DNA from: Steroidobacteraceae bacterium | GTDB lineage: Bacteria; Pseudomonadota; Gammaproteobacteria; Steroidobacterales; Steroidobacteraceae | Length of the DNA: 64,000 nt | NCBI GenBank assembly: GCA_029266835.1 | Contig: JAQSWD010000018.1 | Span: 1-64,000, forward strand | Reading direction: 5' to 3' | Part shown: positions 19,806-32,534 of the stretch, piece after piece | Layout: every line of letters starts with the position of its first letter | Numbering within the stretch: position 1 is the first letter of the stretch | Translations under genes and position numbers: made by a program | Notes under the pieces: model-generated | Databases searched by the model: none | Seen by the model: the letters and a program-made list of their open reading frames with translations, nothing else | Told to the model about the DNA's origin: nothing

Positions 19806-21110
19806 TCAGGGAGAGTAACCCCGCTCCCCATGCTCGGCGAGATCGAGACCCTCGGTCTCTTTCTCTTCCGACACGCGCAGCTTGAACAGCGCATCGCACA
19901 ACTTGAGAATCGACCACGTGACGAACGCACACCAGGCTGCGGTGGCGACCACGCCCAGCGCCTGCACGCCCACTTGCGCGAGCATGCTGGTCTGTACCGT
20001 GAAACCCGTGCCGCCCAGACTCACCGCGGCAAACACGCCGGTGAGCAGCGTGCCGATCACACCGCCCACGCCGTGCACCGGCGACACGTCCAGCGAATCG
20101 TCGATCTGCAGCTTGCGCTTGAGGAGCTGCGTGGCGAAGAAGCAGACCGTTCCTGCGCAAAGGCCGATCACCACCGCGCCCAGCGGGCCCACGAATCCGG
20201 ATGCCGGCGTGATGGTGCCCAAGCCGGCGACGACGCCCGTGGCCACACCCAGCATCGAAGGCTTACCGTACTTCTTCCACTCGATGAACATCCACGCGAG
20301 TGCTCCGGCGGATGCGCCCATGTGCGTGGTCAGCATGGCCATGCCCGCCGACCCGTTGGCCGCGAGCGCGCTGCCGGCGTTGAAGCCGAACCAACCCACC
20401 CAGAGCATGCCGGCGCCCGCCACCGTGAATGGCAGGCTGTGCGGCGTCATCGCCGTGTGCGGAAAGCCGCGGCGCCGGCCGACCACCACCGCGCAGACCA
20501 GCGCGGACACGCCCGCGCTCACGTGCACCACGATGCCGCCCGCGAAATCCATGACGCCGAGATCGGCCAGCCAGCCGCCGCCCCAGACCCAGTGCGCCAA
20601 CGGTACGTAAACCAGCAGCAGCCACAGCGCGCTGAAGGCCAGCACGGCGGAGAAGCGTTTGCGCTCGGCGAAGCCACCGATGACCAGCGCCGGCGTGATG
20701 ATGGCGAACGTCATCTGGAACATGAAGAACAGCGTCTCGGGGATGGTCCCGAAGACGGAGTCGCGCGTCACGCCCAGCAGGAAGGCCTTGTCGAGTCCGC
20801 CGATGAAGGCCTGCGCGGAGCCGCCATCCGAGAACACCAGTGAATAACCCACCGCCAGCCACAGCAGCGACACCACGCCGGTGATGGCGAAACATTGCAT
20901 GAGGATGGAAAGCACGTTCTTGGCGCGCACCAGGCCCGCGTAGAACAGCGCGAGACCGGGCAGCGTCATGAACAGGACCAGGGCGGTGGCGGCGATGATC
21001 CAGGCGGTGTCGCCGGTGTCGATCGTGGGTGCCGCGTCCTGGGCATGGGAAAGTAACGGGCACAGCAGCAAGCCGAGCGCCGCCGGCACCCGGTAGATAG
21101 GCAATCTCAT
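19806..21110 (-). CDS. amtB: Ammonium transporter
   Basis: DTAWIIAATALVLFMTLPGLALFYAGLVRAKNVLS; LDVSPVHGVGGVIGTLLTG; signal peptide. Confidence 0.95.
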   Translation of the reverse strand: MRLPIYRVPAALGLLLCPLLSHAQDAAPTIDTGDTAWIIAATALVLFMTLPGLALFYAGLVRAKNVLSILMQCFAITGVVSLLWLAVGYSLVFSDGGSAQAFIGGLDKAFLLGVTRDSVFGTIPETLFFMFQMTFAIITPALVIGGFAERKRFSAVLAFSALWLLLVYVPLAHWVWGGGWLADLGVMDFAGGIVVHVSAGVSALVCAVVVGRRRGFPHTAMTPHSLPFTVAGAGMLWVGWFGFNAGSALAANGSAGMAMLTTHMGASAGALAWMFIEWKKYGKPSMLGVATGVVAGLGTITPASGFVGPLGAVVIGLCAGTVCFFATQLLKRKLQIDDSLDVSPVHGVGGVIGTLLTGVFAAVSLGGTGFTVQTSMLAQVGVQALGVVATAAWCAFVTWSILKLCDALFKLRVSEEKETEGLDLAEHGERGYSP

Positions 21111-21254
21111 TGTTCAAACCCCTCTTGTCAGTGGCTCGCGCCACACTCTCAACGCCGGCCCGTCGCTGTCACGACGGGCATTCTTCTAGTCAACGGCCCA
21201 CTGCCGAATCGGCAGCGGGCCGTCGTTCATCAAACGTTGCTCGCGGGTATGCCT

Positions 21255-22947
<1,693 letters not shown>

Positions 22948-22951
<4 letters not shown>

Positions 22952-23574
22952 GCAGCCTGCGCGAGGGCGGCGCCGGCCAGGGCCTCGATCTGCGCACGCG
23001 CCTTGACCAGCGCGGCCGCGCGCGCCTCGGGTCCGTAGCCGATCTTCTCGGCATGCACGAACGTGACGTCCGTGATGCCGATGAAGCCCAGCAGGTGCCG
23101 GAGGTAGGGCTCCTGGAAGTCGATGGCCGCGGCGGGCCCTTCGCTGTACAACCCGCCGCGCGACTCGATGACGATGACACGCTTGTTGGTCATCAGGCCC
23201 TTGGGGCCTTCCGCAGAATACGAAAAGGTCTCGCCCGCGCGCAGCACGTGGTCGAACCAGGCACGCAGCGACGTGGTGACACCGAAGTTGTACATGGGCG
23301 CGCCGATCACGATGGTGTCGGCGGCGCGCAGCTCGGCGATGAGTTCGTCGGACAGTGCCCGCGCCGCCTGTTCCACCACCGTGGTGGGCGTACCGCGCAC
23401 GCCGTTCAGGGTGGCCACTTCGAGATGCGGCACCGGGTGGGTGCCGAGATCGCGGCGCTGCACGCCGGCCTGGGGCGCGTCCTGCAGCAGACGGTCCACC
23501 GCAAATTCCACCAGCTCGCGCGACACCGAGCCTTCACGGGCGGCGCTGCTATTGATGACCAACAAAGACTTCAT
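22948..23574 (-). CDS. azoR: FMN-dependent NADH-azoreductase
   Basis: LLVINSSAAREGSVSRELVE; GAPMYNFGVTTSLRAWFDHVLRAGETFSYS. Confidence 0.9.
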
Positions 23575-23689
23575 GGGCCTCTCCTTTTCTATTGATTCCT
23601 TGCCTCGGTGGCAGCATCTTCACGTTCCGTAACGAGCGACAGTAGCCCCGAGAAATGCAACTCGGCGTCGCATAAAGTGGAACGCAAGC

Positions 23690-24512
23690 ATGGAAATTGA
23701 GGATATTCAGGCCTTTGTGGCCGTTGCCGATGCCGGGGGACTGAGCCCGGCGGCCGGCCGGCTCGGGGTGAGCAAGTCCATCGTCAGCCGCCGGCTGGCG
23801 CGGCTCGAGAAGTCGTTGGGCGCGACCCTGCTCACGCGGAATACGCGCGGCGCGGCGTTGACCGAGGCCGGCGCCACCTTTCGTGAACATGCGGCGCGCA
23901 TCGCCGCCGAAGCCGACGCCGCGCGCGATGCGCTTTCACCTACCGGCAGCGTGCGCGGACGACTGCGCGTAGCGCTGCCGCTTTCCTTCGGCGCCACGCA
24001 TTTCGCCCCGGTGCTGGCGCAACTCGCGGCACGTTATCCCGAGCTCGAAATCCAGGCCTCATTCAGCGATCGGCTGGTGGACCTGGTGTCCGAAGGATTC
24101 GACGCCGCGATCCGTCTCGGCGTGCTCGACGACTCGAACCTGGTGGCGCGGCGCATCGCGCCTTTCGGCGGCAAGCTGGTCGCAGGCCCCGACTACCTGG
24201 CGAAACACGGCACGCCGCGCAGCGTCGACGATTTGCTGGAACACGCCACCATCAATCGCATCAACGATGAGTGGCCACTCATGCACGAGGGCAAACGCAT
24301 CACCGTGCATCCGCGCAACACGCGCTTCAGCGCCGACAATGGCGCTCAACGAGCACCTGCAGAGCGGCGCCCTGGTGGAAGTGATGCCCGAATACCCCAT
24401 GCCCGAGGCCGGGGTGTACGTGGTGCGGCCGCCCGGTGGCAGCGCCCCGTGCAAGGTGCGCGTGCTCATCGACATCATGGTCGAGCGGTTCGGCGACCGG
24501 GAGAGCTGCTGA
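23690..24512 (+). pseudogene. LysR-family regulator with internal out-of-frame deletion near 24340
   Basis: N-terminal HTH and substrate domain to FSADNG in one frame; LNEHLQSGALVEVMPEYPMPEAGVYVVRPPGG continues in another frame. Confidence 0.75.
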
Positions 24513-24524
24513 GCGGCCGTCTGA

Positions 24525-26626
24525 CTATCTGTCCTCGCCAACGGATCCTGTGCGCCAGCGGGCGAACATCTTCTCGATGTCGCCGTCATCGCCGACGATG
24601 CCGGCCATGAGCTGGCGGCCGAGCTCGCGATAGCTGTCGAACTGCAGCTCGCCGTAGAACTGGTTGGAGGTAGGCTGGTTCGGGAACTCCGGGTTGGTGC
24701 GCTGGTGCGCCAGTAGCCGTAGATGTCGGCCCCCAGGTGTTCGCGTAACAGCGCCTTGAGATAGAGGATCTCGCCATGGCTGCCATCGCTGTAGGTGACC
24801 TGGCCGACGAGATGCGCGCGCTTGCGGATGTCACCATTCAATGGCCCATTGTCGTGGAACAGCGGGTCCGCGCAGATATCGACTTCCGCGCCGAGATCCG
24901 CGCGCGCGCGTTGCACGGCTTGGCCGAGGTCCGCGAGTGTGCAGGCCGGGTCCGCGCCCGCATCGCTGACGACGATGTAGCGGCAGCGCCGCCGCAGCAG
25001 TTCGTACAGGCCCAGGTTCTCGAAGTGGCCGCCATCGGCCAGGTGGATGCGTGAGTCGCTTTCGCTCAGGCCGACGCCGAGCATCTCGCGAAGCATGAGC
25101 TGGTACCAGGCGGGGAATCTCCAGCGCTTAGGCTCGTGCCGCGGGTTGCGCACCCAGACACCCAGCCGCACGTTGAGCAGCGCCATGAGAAAGCTGACTG
25201 GCCGTGATTTGGTCGCATACGTGTCCGGATCCACGGCCGCACCGGACACCGAGAACGCCGTCGACAACGTGAGTTCGCCGCGCAGGTAGTCGGTGGTGCG
25301 GCGATAACCCGTGGCGGTGGAACCGCAGTACAGCGGTGTCAGCACCATGTTTTCGCCATTGCGCGCGCGCAGCTTCGCATTCGTGGAGCTGGTGGTGTTC
25401 AGCGTGGTGTTGATGATGTGGAAGGGGCCGCCGGCGTCCGCGCGCACGTCGGTGAGCCTGAACAGCAGCGGATGGCGCTGGCGATGCTGTTCGCCGGCCC
25501 TGGCGTCGGCAGCCACTTCGGGCAGAAAGGCTTCGGCCAGCCGGCTGCGGTAGTAGCTGTGCATGGAGATGGCGTTGATGTCGCAGACGAATGCGAACAG
25601 CACTGAAAGTCCCAGCCAGATCATGAAGGCGCCGGTCTCGAGCAACCGCGTGTGGTGCGCCAGGTGATAAATCGCGGTGAACAGTCCGATCATCACCAGC
25701 ACCAGGCCGAGCATGGCGAAGGTGCCGGCGTGCGCGCCCTGCTTGTTGGCCTGGCGCACGGAAAACGCGCCGGTGATCAGCGGGACCAGCCAGGTGGCGT
25801 GGCGCGTGATGTCGTCGGCCGCGTCCATCCGGACAAGGTGCAGCGCGGTTTCTTCGATACCCGCCAGCACCGGCAACATGCCGGCGCCGATACAGGCGGC
25901 CGCACCGCCCAGCAGGACGCCCAGGCGCTGGCGGATGTACTGCCCCGCGCTCAGCTGCCGCAGCGCCGGCAGCACCGTGCTCAATGCGAACACCAGCGTG
26001 GCGAGTAGATAGGTTCCGAGCAACGCCAGGCCCACGATGGTCAGCACCATGAAACCGTCGTGCGCATTCACTTTGCCCGCGCCCGGCAGGTGCAATTGCG
26101 GCGGCCAACTGAACTCGAACCAGTCGCCAGACGCCAGGCCGATGGCCAGCAGGAAGATGGGGAGGAGCACGAACAGGTTGAGCAACGTGCCGGAAACGAT
26201 GCTCGCGGCCAGTGTCCACCCCGAGAGCCCCGTTCCCGTGATGAGATAGCGGCCGTGCGCGCGCAGCCAGTCGAGCACCGTGCCGGTGCCGTCGGCCAGC
26301 GGGATCGCACCCAGTTTCTGCGACTCGCGGGCCGGCACGTGGGCACGCAGCCAGGTGAGGCAGGAGCCGATGTAGCCGCCACCGGAAACGGTGGATAGAT
26401 AGTCGATGCGGTCCAGCAGCCCCGTGCGGGACAGTGCCTGCAATACACCCATGTTGAACGCCGCGGAGCGGATGCCGCCACCCGACAGCGCCAGGCCCAC
26501 CACGGGCGCGTCGGCCGGCACGGAACCGGCGGCCAGGCGCCGCTCGGCTATCCACTTCGCTTCGTCGCGCGCGACGTCGGCGAAGTGCGCGGTGTAGTTG
26601 TCGGAAGCCTGCTCCGGCGCGCTCAC
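24525..26626 (-). pseudogene. Patatin-like phospholipase with multiple TM segments; frame broken by an 8-bp tandem duplication at 24695-24710 (or sequencing error)
   Basis: VVGLALSGGGIRSAAFNMGVLQAL, STVSGGGYIGS, LADGGHFENLG; C-terminal ..TNPEFPNQPTSNQFYGELQFDSYRELGRQLMAGIVGDDGDIEKMFARW recovered in another frame. Confidence 0.75.
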
Positions 26627-28893
26627 AGGTCGCGGCCCCAAAGCCTGCACACCGGCGGCTGGTAGTCCGGCGGCGTCCCGGGGTCCTCGTGCACCTTGAG
26701 GTATTCGATCAGCGCGAATCGCTCGTCGTCGGTGAATTCAGGCCCGATCACGCCGCTCGGCAGCGGATTGTTCTTGCGATCGGCGAGGAATTTCTTCCAG
26801 GTGTCTTCATCGGCCGCGAATGCGTGGCCAGAGTTGTGGTTGCCCTTCAACGAGGTGTCGAGCCAGAAGCCGTCGTCGTCGCCATCCGCGTCGGGCGCGG
26901 TGACGTAGCCCACGTGCTTCGGGTCGTACTCGCGCCGCCCGACGAAAAACCGCGCATCGCGCTTCGCCGGCGGCAGCAGCATCTGGTACAGCGTGGGCAC
27001 CGAACCGTTGTGCAGGAATGGCGCCGTGGCCCATACGCCGGCCAGCGGCCGCGGCTTGTATCCGGAAATTTCCTGCGGCAGGTCCAGCGCGCCGAAGCCC
27101 TCCAGGCACTGCTGGGTGGCGTAGTCGATTCCATAGTCCGCGTAGTAACGGTTCTTGATGAGGATGCCGACGATGTTCAGCGCCAGACCTTCGCTGAGCT
27201 TCGTGACCTCGAGCGTCGACAGGAATTTCTCGTTGCCGGCGGCGCCCTGGCGGATGTCCCAGAGCAGATTGACCAGGTGGCAGCTCTCCGCGCACTTGAG
27301 CGGATCGTCGGGACGATGCGCCGCATCGGGCACTTCAGGCAAAGGCGAGATGCCCGCGACCAGCGCCGCATCGATGGCCTGAAGCGCGGCGATGTCCAGT
27401 GAGGGCACGGCATTCGCGTCCGGATCCGGATAACTCGCCAGCAAGGCGCCCAGCCCGGCGTCGGGCGCGCCGCGCTCGGCGCGCAGTCGTACGAGTTCGC
27501 GCAGGCGGAAGAGCGCGTCGCGCGCCAGCGCGCGGGTCAGCAGCGGACGCAGTGTGGCCTGCAGCTGCGCGTTGGTCAGGCCGGTCTCCGCGATGTCATA
27601 ACGGCGCTCCATGAAACCTTGCGCGGCCGTCGGGTCGGTGCCGATGTGATCCAGCGGGATCACCTCGATGCGCCACTCCTGGCCCTCGGGCTTCAGTGGC
27701 GCCGATGCCTGTGCGCGCGCCGGTTCGGCGACATGCGGGCCATGGCATCCGCGGCAGCGCTGCTCGAACAGCTCCTTGCCGCGTGCGGCCTTGTCGTAAT
27801 CGACGGTGCCGAGAATATTTTCCGGCCAGCGTGGCGGCTTCAGCATCTGCAACACGTGTTCGATGCGCATGAGGCCGGGGATGTCCACCGAGCTGCGGAA
27901 CCGCTGGTCATGCGGCAGCGGCTCGTTCATGTCGCTGCGCAGGGGCGCGATGGCGCCCACGCCCAGCGCCTCGCCCACGTTGCGCGCCAGCGGCTGTGCC
28001 ACCGACCCGTTGTACTGCACCCAGTCGAATTTCCAGATGTTCCACAGATACGGGTAGCTCACCGGCGCGTCGCCGGTTTGATAGTTGGCCGGCACGAGGT
28101 GATCGCCGAACGCGGTGTTGCCGATGCGGCCCAACGCATCGGTGCGGCCGAAGCCCTCGTGCACGGGATACAGCTTGCGCAGCGGATTGTTCTGGCCGCT
28201 GTGAAGCATCGTCGAGATCGACGCACGCAGCGCCGCACGCAATTGGGGCTTGGCACGCGGATAACCGGCACCCAGCACCTTCTTCGCGAAGCGATCGAAC
28301 TTCCACGGGCTGGCGAGCGTGTTGATCAGCGACGCCGCGAGTTCGGGCACGAAATTCCCGCGCGACATGTCGGTGAAGGCGTGCATGGCCGGGCCGCCAT
28401 CGATGCGGATGGCCTGCGTGCGCCCCTCGCGCGTGTAGTGGATCTCTCCGGTGTGGCAGGCCGCGCAGGTGATGTCCAGCACGTACTCGCCGATGCGTGC
28501 ATCGAAATGACGCGTGAAACCGATGGGCAACTGGTCGGGGTTTGCCGCAGAAGGCGCTGGATCGACCAGGAAGCGGTACCGGCGCATGTGTTCGGGGTCG
28601 GCGAAGCGCTTCGTGGAGAACGGCAGCTCGAGATTCACGAACCAGTCGTAACGAACTGCGCCGGTCGACGCGCCCTGGGGCATCGAAGTGCCCTGGGCCG
28701 TGTAGTAATAGGTCTCGCGAGATGGCGAATCCTGCGTTTCGCCCCATCCCTGGTCCAGCCACACATACTCATCCACGCGTTCGAGCGCGGGAATGGTGTG
28801 CACTGGCCACCAGACGAACCAGGCGAAAAGGCCGACCGCCACCGCCACAACCACCGCCGCAATCCCTGCACTCCATCCGAGCCACTTACGCAT
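26623..28893 (-). CDS. Membrane-anchored multi-domain cytochrome c (two CxxCH sites)
   Basis: TCAACHTG and RCRGCHGPH haem-binding motifs; N-terminal TM; 756 aa. Confidence 0.8.
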   Translation of the reverse strand: MRKWLGWSAGIAAVVVAVAVGLFAWFVWWPVHTIPALERVDEYVWLDQGWGETQDSPSRETYYYTAQGTSMPQGASTGAVRYDWFVNLELPFSTKRFADPEHMRRYRFLVDPAPSAANPDQLPIGFTRHFDARIGEYVLDITCAACHTGEIHYTREGRTQAIRIDGGPAMHAFTDMSRGNFVPELAASLINTLASPWKFDRFAKKVLGAGYPRAKPQLRAALRASISTMLHSGQNNPLRKLYPVHEGFGRTDALGRIGNTAFGDHLVPANYQTGDAPVSYPYLWNIWKFDWVQYNGSVAQPLARNVGEALGVGAIAPLRSDMNEPLPHDQRFRSSVDIPGLMRIEHVLQMLKPPRWPENILGTVDYDKAARGKELFEQRCRGCHGPHVAEPARAQASAPLKPEGQEWRIEVIPLDHIGTDPTAAQGFMERRYDIAETGLTNAQLQATLRPLLTRALARDALFRLRELVRLRAERGAPDAGLGALLASYPDPDANAVPSLDIAALQAIDAALVAGISPLPEVPDAAHRPDDPLKCAESCHLVNLLWDIRQGAAGNEKFLSTLEVTKLSEGLALNIVGILIKNRYYADYGIDYATQQCLEGFGALDLPQEISGYKPRPLAGVWATAPFLHNGSVPTLYQMLLPPAKRDARFFVGRREYDPKHVGYVTAPDADGDDDGFWLDTSLKGNHNSGHAFAADEDTWKKFLADRKNNPLPSGVIGPEFTDDERFALIEYLKVHEDPGTPPDYQPPVCRLWGRDL

Positions 28894-28951
28894 CGCGTTA
28901 CTCCCTGGCGAATCTGCCGCATACTCCCAAACAAACTACGCCGACGACAGG

Positions 28952-30700
28952 ATGGCGATTGTGAGCTGGCTCAAGGATGTTGCAACAGCGCGCGCAGCAC
29001 GGCGCGCCATATATTGTTTGTTAGTTAGTTTGGCGGCGCCGGTTTTCGGGGATTCCCCCAACGTCATCGCTTTGTCCACCGACCGCCCGCTGCACATCGA
29101 GAAGCTGGCCGGCTCCATCGAGCTGCTGGAGGACCGGAGCGGGAAGCTAGGCATCGCCGAGGTCGCCGTCCACCCGGGATTCGTCGCCGGATCGCCCGAG
29201 GCGGCCAATGTGGGCTTCACGGCCTCGGCCTGGTGGGCGCGGGTGACGTTGCGCAATCCGTCGGATGCCCCGCGCCTCGTGTACCTGCGCCAGGGCTATC
29301 CACTGATTGACTCGCTCGACTTGTACTCGCCGGACACCCGGGGCGGGTGGCGCCGGCTGTCCACGGGCGACCGCCAGCCTTTCGATACACGTCCCGTGAA
29401 TCACCGCGACTATCTGTTCCCGCTGAACCTGCCGCCGCACGGCCAGCACTCCTATTACCTGCGATTCGCTTCACAGGGCCCGGTGGACATCCATCTGTCC
29501 TTGCTGGACGCCAGTGAGCTCACCGGGGTGGTGAGCCGCGAGCAGACGGCCTATGGCATCTACTTCGGCTGCGTGCTCATGCTGTTGGTGTGGAGCGGCC
29601 TGGTGTTCGTGGCGGTGCGCGATGGCGCATTCCTCGCCTATTTCGCCTACGTCGCGGCCTTCGGCCTGTACATGGCGGTGAACACGGGCCTCGCCTTCCA
29701 GTACCTGTGGCCTGGAAGCCCGCAATGGGCCAACGCCTGCCTGCCGATACTGCTCAACGTGTCGTTGATCACGGCGCTGCAGTTCTCCATCACCATCCTG
29801 CGGGCGCGCGACTTCACGCCGAAGCTCGAGAAGGTCGCGCGCGTTCTGCAGGTGCTGGCGTTGCTTGGTGTGGCCTTGAACCCGCTGTTGCCGTACTCGG
29901 TGCTGGTGCGGCCGGTCACGTTCCTGATCCTGGTGTCGGTGGTGTTCATGATTGCCTTCGGCATCGTGAGCCTGCTGGCCGGCTCACGGCCCGCCCGGTT
30001 GTACGTGATCGCGTGGTCGGCCTTCCTCACCGGGTCCATCATCTTCCTGCTGAAGAACTTCGGTGTGCTGCCGCATACCTTCATGACGCAGCACAGCTGG
30101 CAGGTCGGGTCCCTGCTCGAGATGATCCTGCTGTCCATGACGCTCAGCAGCCGCATGAACGAGCTGAAGGAGCAGAGCCGCACCGATGCGCTGACCCTGC
30201 TCGGCAACCGACGTCTGTTCGACGACAAACTACCGTCGGAATTCGAGACGGCACGGGAGAACGGCTCGCCGCTGTCGCTGCTGGTGCTCGACATCGACAA
30301 CTTCAAGTCCTTCAACGACAGCCACGGGCACGCGCAGGGCGACGAGGCCGTGAAACTGGTGGGCGTTGCGCTGCGCCGCCATGCGCGCAAGCCCGTGCTG
30401 GCGTGTCGCTATGGCGGCGACGAGTTCTGCGTGATCCTGCCTGGTGCCGGCGAAGACGCGGCAGCACGCGTCGCAGAGCGGCTGCGCGCCACCGTGCAGA
30501 ACTCGCGGCAGGCGGATCTCGCCATCACCATCAGCATCGGCTACGCATCGTTCACGGGCCGCGAGTTCGCCACGCACGACCAGCTCTTCCAGGCCGCCGA
30601 CGCTGCGCTGTATACCGCGAAGGAAGCGGGTCGCAATCGTGTGGCCGGCTACCAGGGCGGCCGCCGCGCCGATGACCCGCTGGCCCGCCGGGTGACATAA
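28952..30700 (+). CDS. 7TMR-DISM sensor diguanylate cyclase (GGDEF)
   Basis: RTDALTLLGNRRLFDD...CRYGGDEFCVILPG; periplasmic DISMED2-like N-terminus and 7 TM. Confidence 0.88.
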   Translation: MAIVSWLKDVATARAARRAIYCLLVSLAAPVFGDSPNVIALSTDRPLHIEKLAGSIELLEDRSGKLGIAEVAVHPGFVAGSPEAANVGFTASAWWARVTLRNPSDAPRLVYLRQGYPLIDSLDLYSPDTRGGWRRLSTGDRQPFDTRPVNHRDYLFPLNLPPHGQHSYYLRFASQGPVDIHLSLLDASELTGVVSREQTAYGIYFGCVLMLLVWSGLVFVAVRDGAFLAYFAYVAAFGLYMAVNTGLAFQYLWPGSPQWANACLPILLNVSLITALQFSITILRARDFTPKLEKVARVLQVLALLGVALNPLLPYSVLVRPVTFLILVSVVFMIAFGIVSLLAGSRPARLYVIAWSAFLTGSIIFLLKNFGVLPHTFMTQHSWQVGSLLEMILLSMTLSSRMNELKEQSRTDALTLLGNRRLFDDKLPSEFETARENGSPLSLLVLDIDNFKSFNDSHGHAQGDEAVKLVGVALRRHARKPVLACRYGGDEFCVILPGAGEDAAARVAERLRATVQNSRQADLAITISIGYASFTGREFATHDQLFQAADAALYTAKEAGRNRVAGYQGGRRADDPLARRVT

Positions 30701-30730
30701 ACCCGCGACCTGCGGCCACTTGCGCTGATT

Positions 30731-30765
30731 ACTACAACTGTCATAGGCTAGGCCACAGTTGTAGT
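30731..30765. promoter_or_regulatory. BlaI-type operator: ACTACAACTGT-N13-ACAGTTGTAGT
   Basis: Perfect 11-bp inverted repeat just upstream of a BlaI-family gene. Confidence 0.75.
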
Positions 30766-30778
30766 GACCGAGACGGCG

Positions 30779-31192
30779 ATGCCCCAGATCCAACCCAAGT
30801 TGAGCGCGCTCGAGCTGCGCATCATGAATGAGCTGTGGACGCGCGGGCCCTGCTCCATCCGCGAGATCCACGAGGCAGTCGTGAAGAAGGATCGCCCCGC
30901 CTACACCACGGTGCAGACCATGGTGTATCGGCTGGAGACCAAGGGCGCGCTGCGGCGCACCCGCAAGATCGGCAATGCGCACGTGTTCGAAGCCACCACG
31001 ACGCGCGCCTCGGTGCAGACACGTCTGCTCAAGGAACTGCTGGGCCTGTTCGGCGGCAGCGCGCGGCCGGTGATGGCGCACCTGGTCGAGATGGGCAAGA
31101 TCTCCAAGGAAGACATCGACGACGCGCAGAAGCTGCTGCGCGAACAGTCGACCCGTGCCGACAAGGACGGGAAGATCAAGGACGCGACATGA
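30779..31192 (+). CDS. BlaI/MecI family transcriptional repressor
   Basis: LSALELRIMNELWTRGPCSIREIHEAV..YTTVQTMVYRLETKGALRRTRK. Confidence 0.92.
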   Translation: MPQIQPKLSALELRIMNELWTRGPCSIREIHEAVVKKDRPAYTTVQTMVYRLETKGALRRTRKIGNAHVFEATTTRASVQTRLLKELLGLFGGSARPVMAHLVEMGKISKEDIDDAQKLLREQSTRADKDGKIKDAT

Positions 31193-32487
31193 CACACGCG
31201 TTGATCAACCACCTGTGGCAATCGACGCTGTTCTGCGCCGTGGTGTGGTTGATCACGTTGACGCTGCGCGCCAATGGCGCGGCACTGCGCCACTCGCTGT
31301 GGCTGATCGCCTCGTTGAAGTTCCTGGTTCCGTTCTCGGCGCTGTACTACCTCGGCACCCTGGCTGGCCTGCCTACCCCTGTCGGCGGCCAGCCATCGTT
31401 GTTGGCGCAGGCGCTCGAAGTCACGACGCCGGTCATCTCGCCGACGACGTCGCTGATCACGCTCTCGCCGGTGTCGACCGCGAACTGGGGATCGTTGTTC
31501 GCGCTGCTCTGGGCGGTGGGCGCGCTGGTGATCGCGCTACGCTGGTTCATGGCGTGGCGCGCGGCTGATTCCATGGTACGAGCGGCGCGGCCGGTGCCGG
31601 GCTCGCTACTGGATGCGCGTGTCACGGACGCCGCCATCGAGCCGGCGGTGGCACGGGTTTTCCATCCAGTGGTGTTGCTGCCGTCCGCGCTGCTCGGGAG
31701 GCTCTCACCGCAGCAGCTGGGCGCCGTGCTGGCGCACGAACGCGAGCACATCGCGCGCCACGACAATCTCACCGCGCACCTGCATCGGCTGGTCCAGACG
31801 CTGTTCTGGTTTCATCCGCTGGTCTGGTGGATAGGCCGGCAAATGCTCGAGGAACGCGAGAACGCCTGCGACGAAGCGGTGCTGGAACACGGGCATGACG
31901 CGCGGGAATACGCCGAGGGAATCCTCGCCGTGTGTCGCCACTGCCATGAGCTCGCGTACGCGGAACACACCGCGTCCGCGATTTCCGGCGACCTCACGCG
32001 CCGCATCCGCGCCATCGTTCGCCACGTGCCGCCGGTATCGCCAGGGTTCTGCAAAGCCTTCGCGCTTTCGGCGTGCACGCTGGCACTGGGTTTCGGCCCG
32101 CTGTTCGCCGGCGCGCTCGATGGCGCTGCGCGGCGCCACGCGCAGGTGATCAGCGACGCGCGCAATCTCGACACGGCGGACATCACTGTCGGCCCTTCAT
32201 CCGAGGGCCTGGGCAGGCGCATGAGGGTGCTGGCCGATGCGCGCAGCGTGACCATCCGCAACAGCACGCTGCGTGAGCTGGTGGCCATGTCGTATGGCGT
32301 CCACCTCGCCGATGTGAGCGGCGGAACCTGGCTCGACAACTCGCGCTACGACATCCGCGTCGAAGCGCACGACACGATGGTGGATCCCGACGACTTCGAT
32401 CCGGTCGCGCTGCGCGGCGTCGTCAACAAGCTGCTCGCCTCACGCTTCGATCTGCAGATCCACGTCAAACCGATGATTTCGCGCTGA
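31189..32487 (+). CDS. M56 family metallopeptidase with C-terminal TIGR03435/DUF3738-like domain
   Basis: LAHEREHIARHDNLTAHLHRLVQTLFWFHPLVWWIGRQMLEERENACDEAVL; C-terminal VTIRNSTLRELVAMSYG...YDIRVEA; ATGA overlap with blaI. Confidence 0.88.
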   Translation: MTHALINHLWQSTLFCAVVWLITLTLRANGAALRHSLWLIASLKFLVPFSALYYLGTLAGLPTPVGGQPSLLAQALEVTTPVISPTTSLITLSPVSTANWGSLFALLWAVGALVIALRWFMAWRAADSMVRAARPVPGSLLDARVTDAAIEPAVARVFHPVVLLPSALLGRLSPQQLGAVLAHEREHIARHDNLTAHLHRLVQTLFWFHPLVWWIGRQMLEERENACDEAVLEHGHDAREYAEGILAVCRHCHELAYAEHTASAISGDLTRRIRAIVRHVPPVSPGFCKAFALSACTLALGFGPLFAGALDGAARRHAQVISDARNLDTADITVGPSSEGLGRRMRVLADARSVTIRNSTLRELVAMSYGVHLADVSGGTWLDNSRYDIRVEAHDTMVDPDDFDPVALRGVVNKLLASRFDLQIHVKPMISR

Positions 32488-32534
32488 CGGTCGCCTGCCG
32501 GAAGCCGCGGTCGCGCAGTCACTTGCCGCTAACT

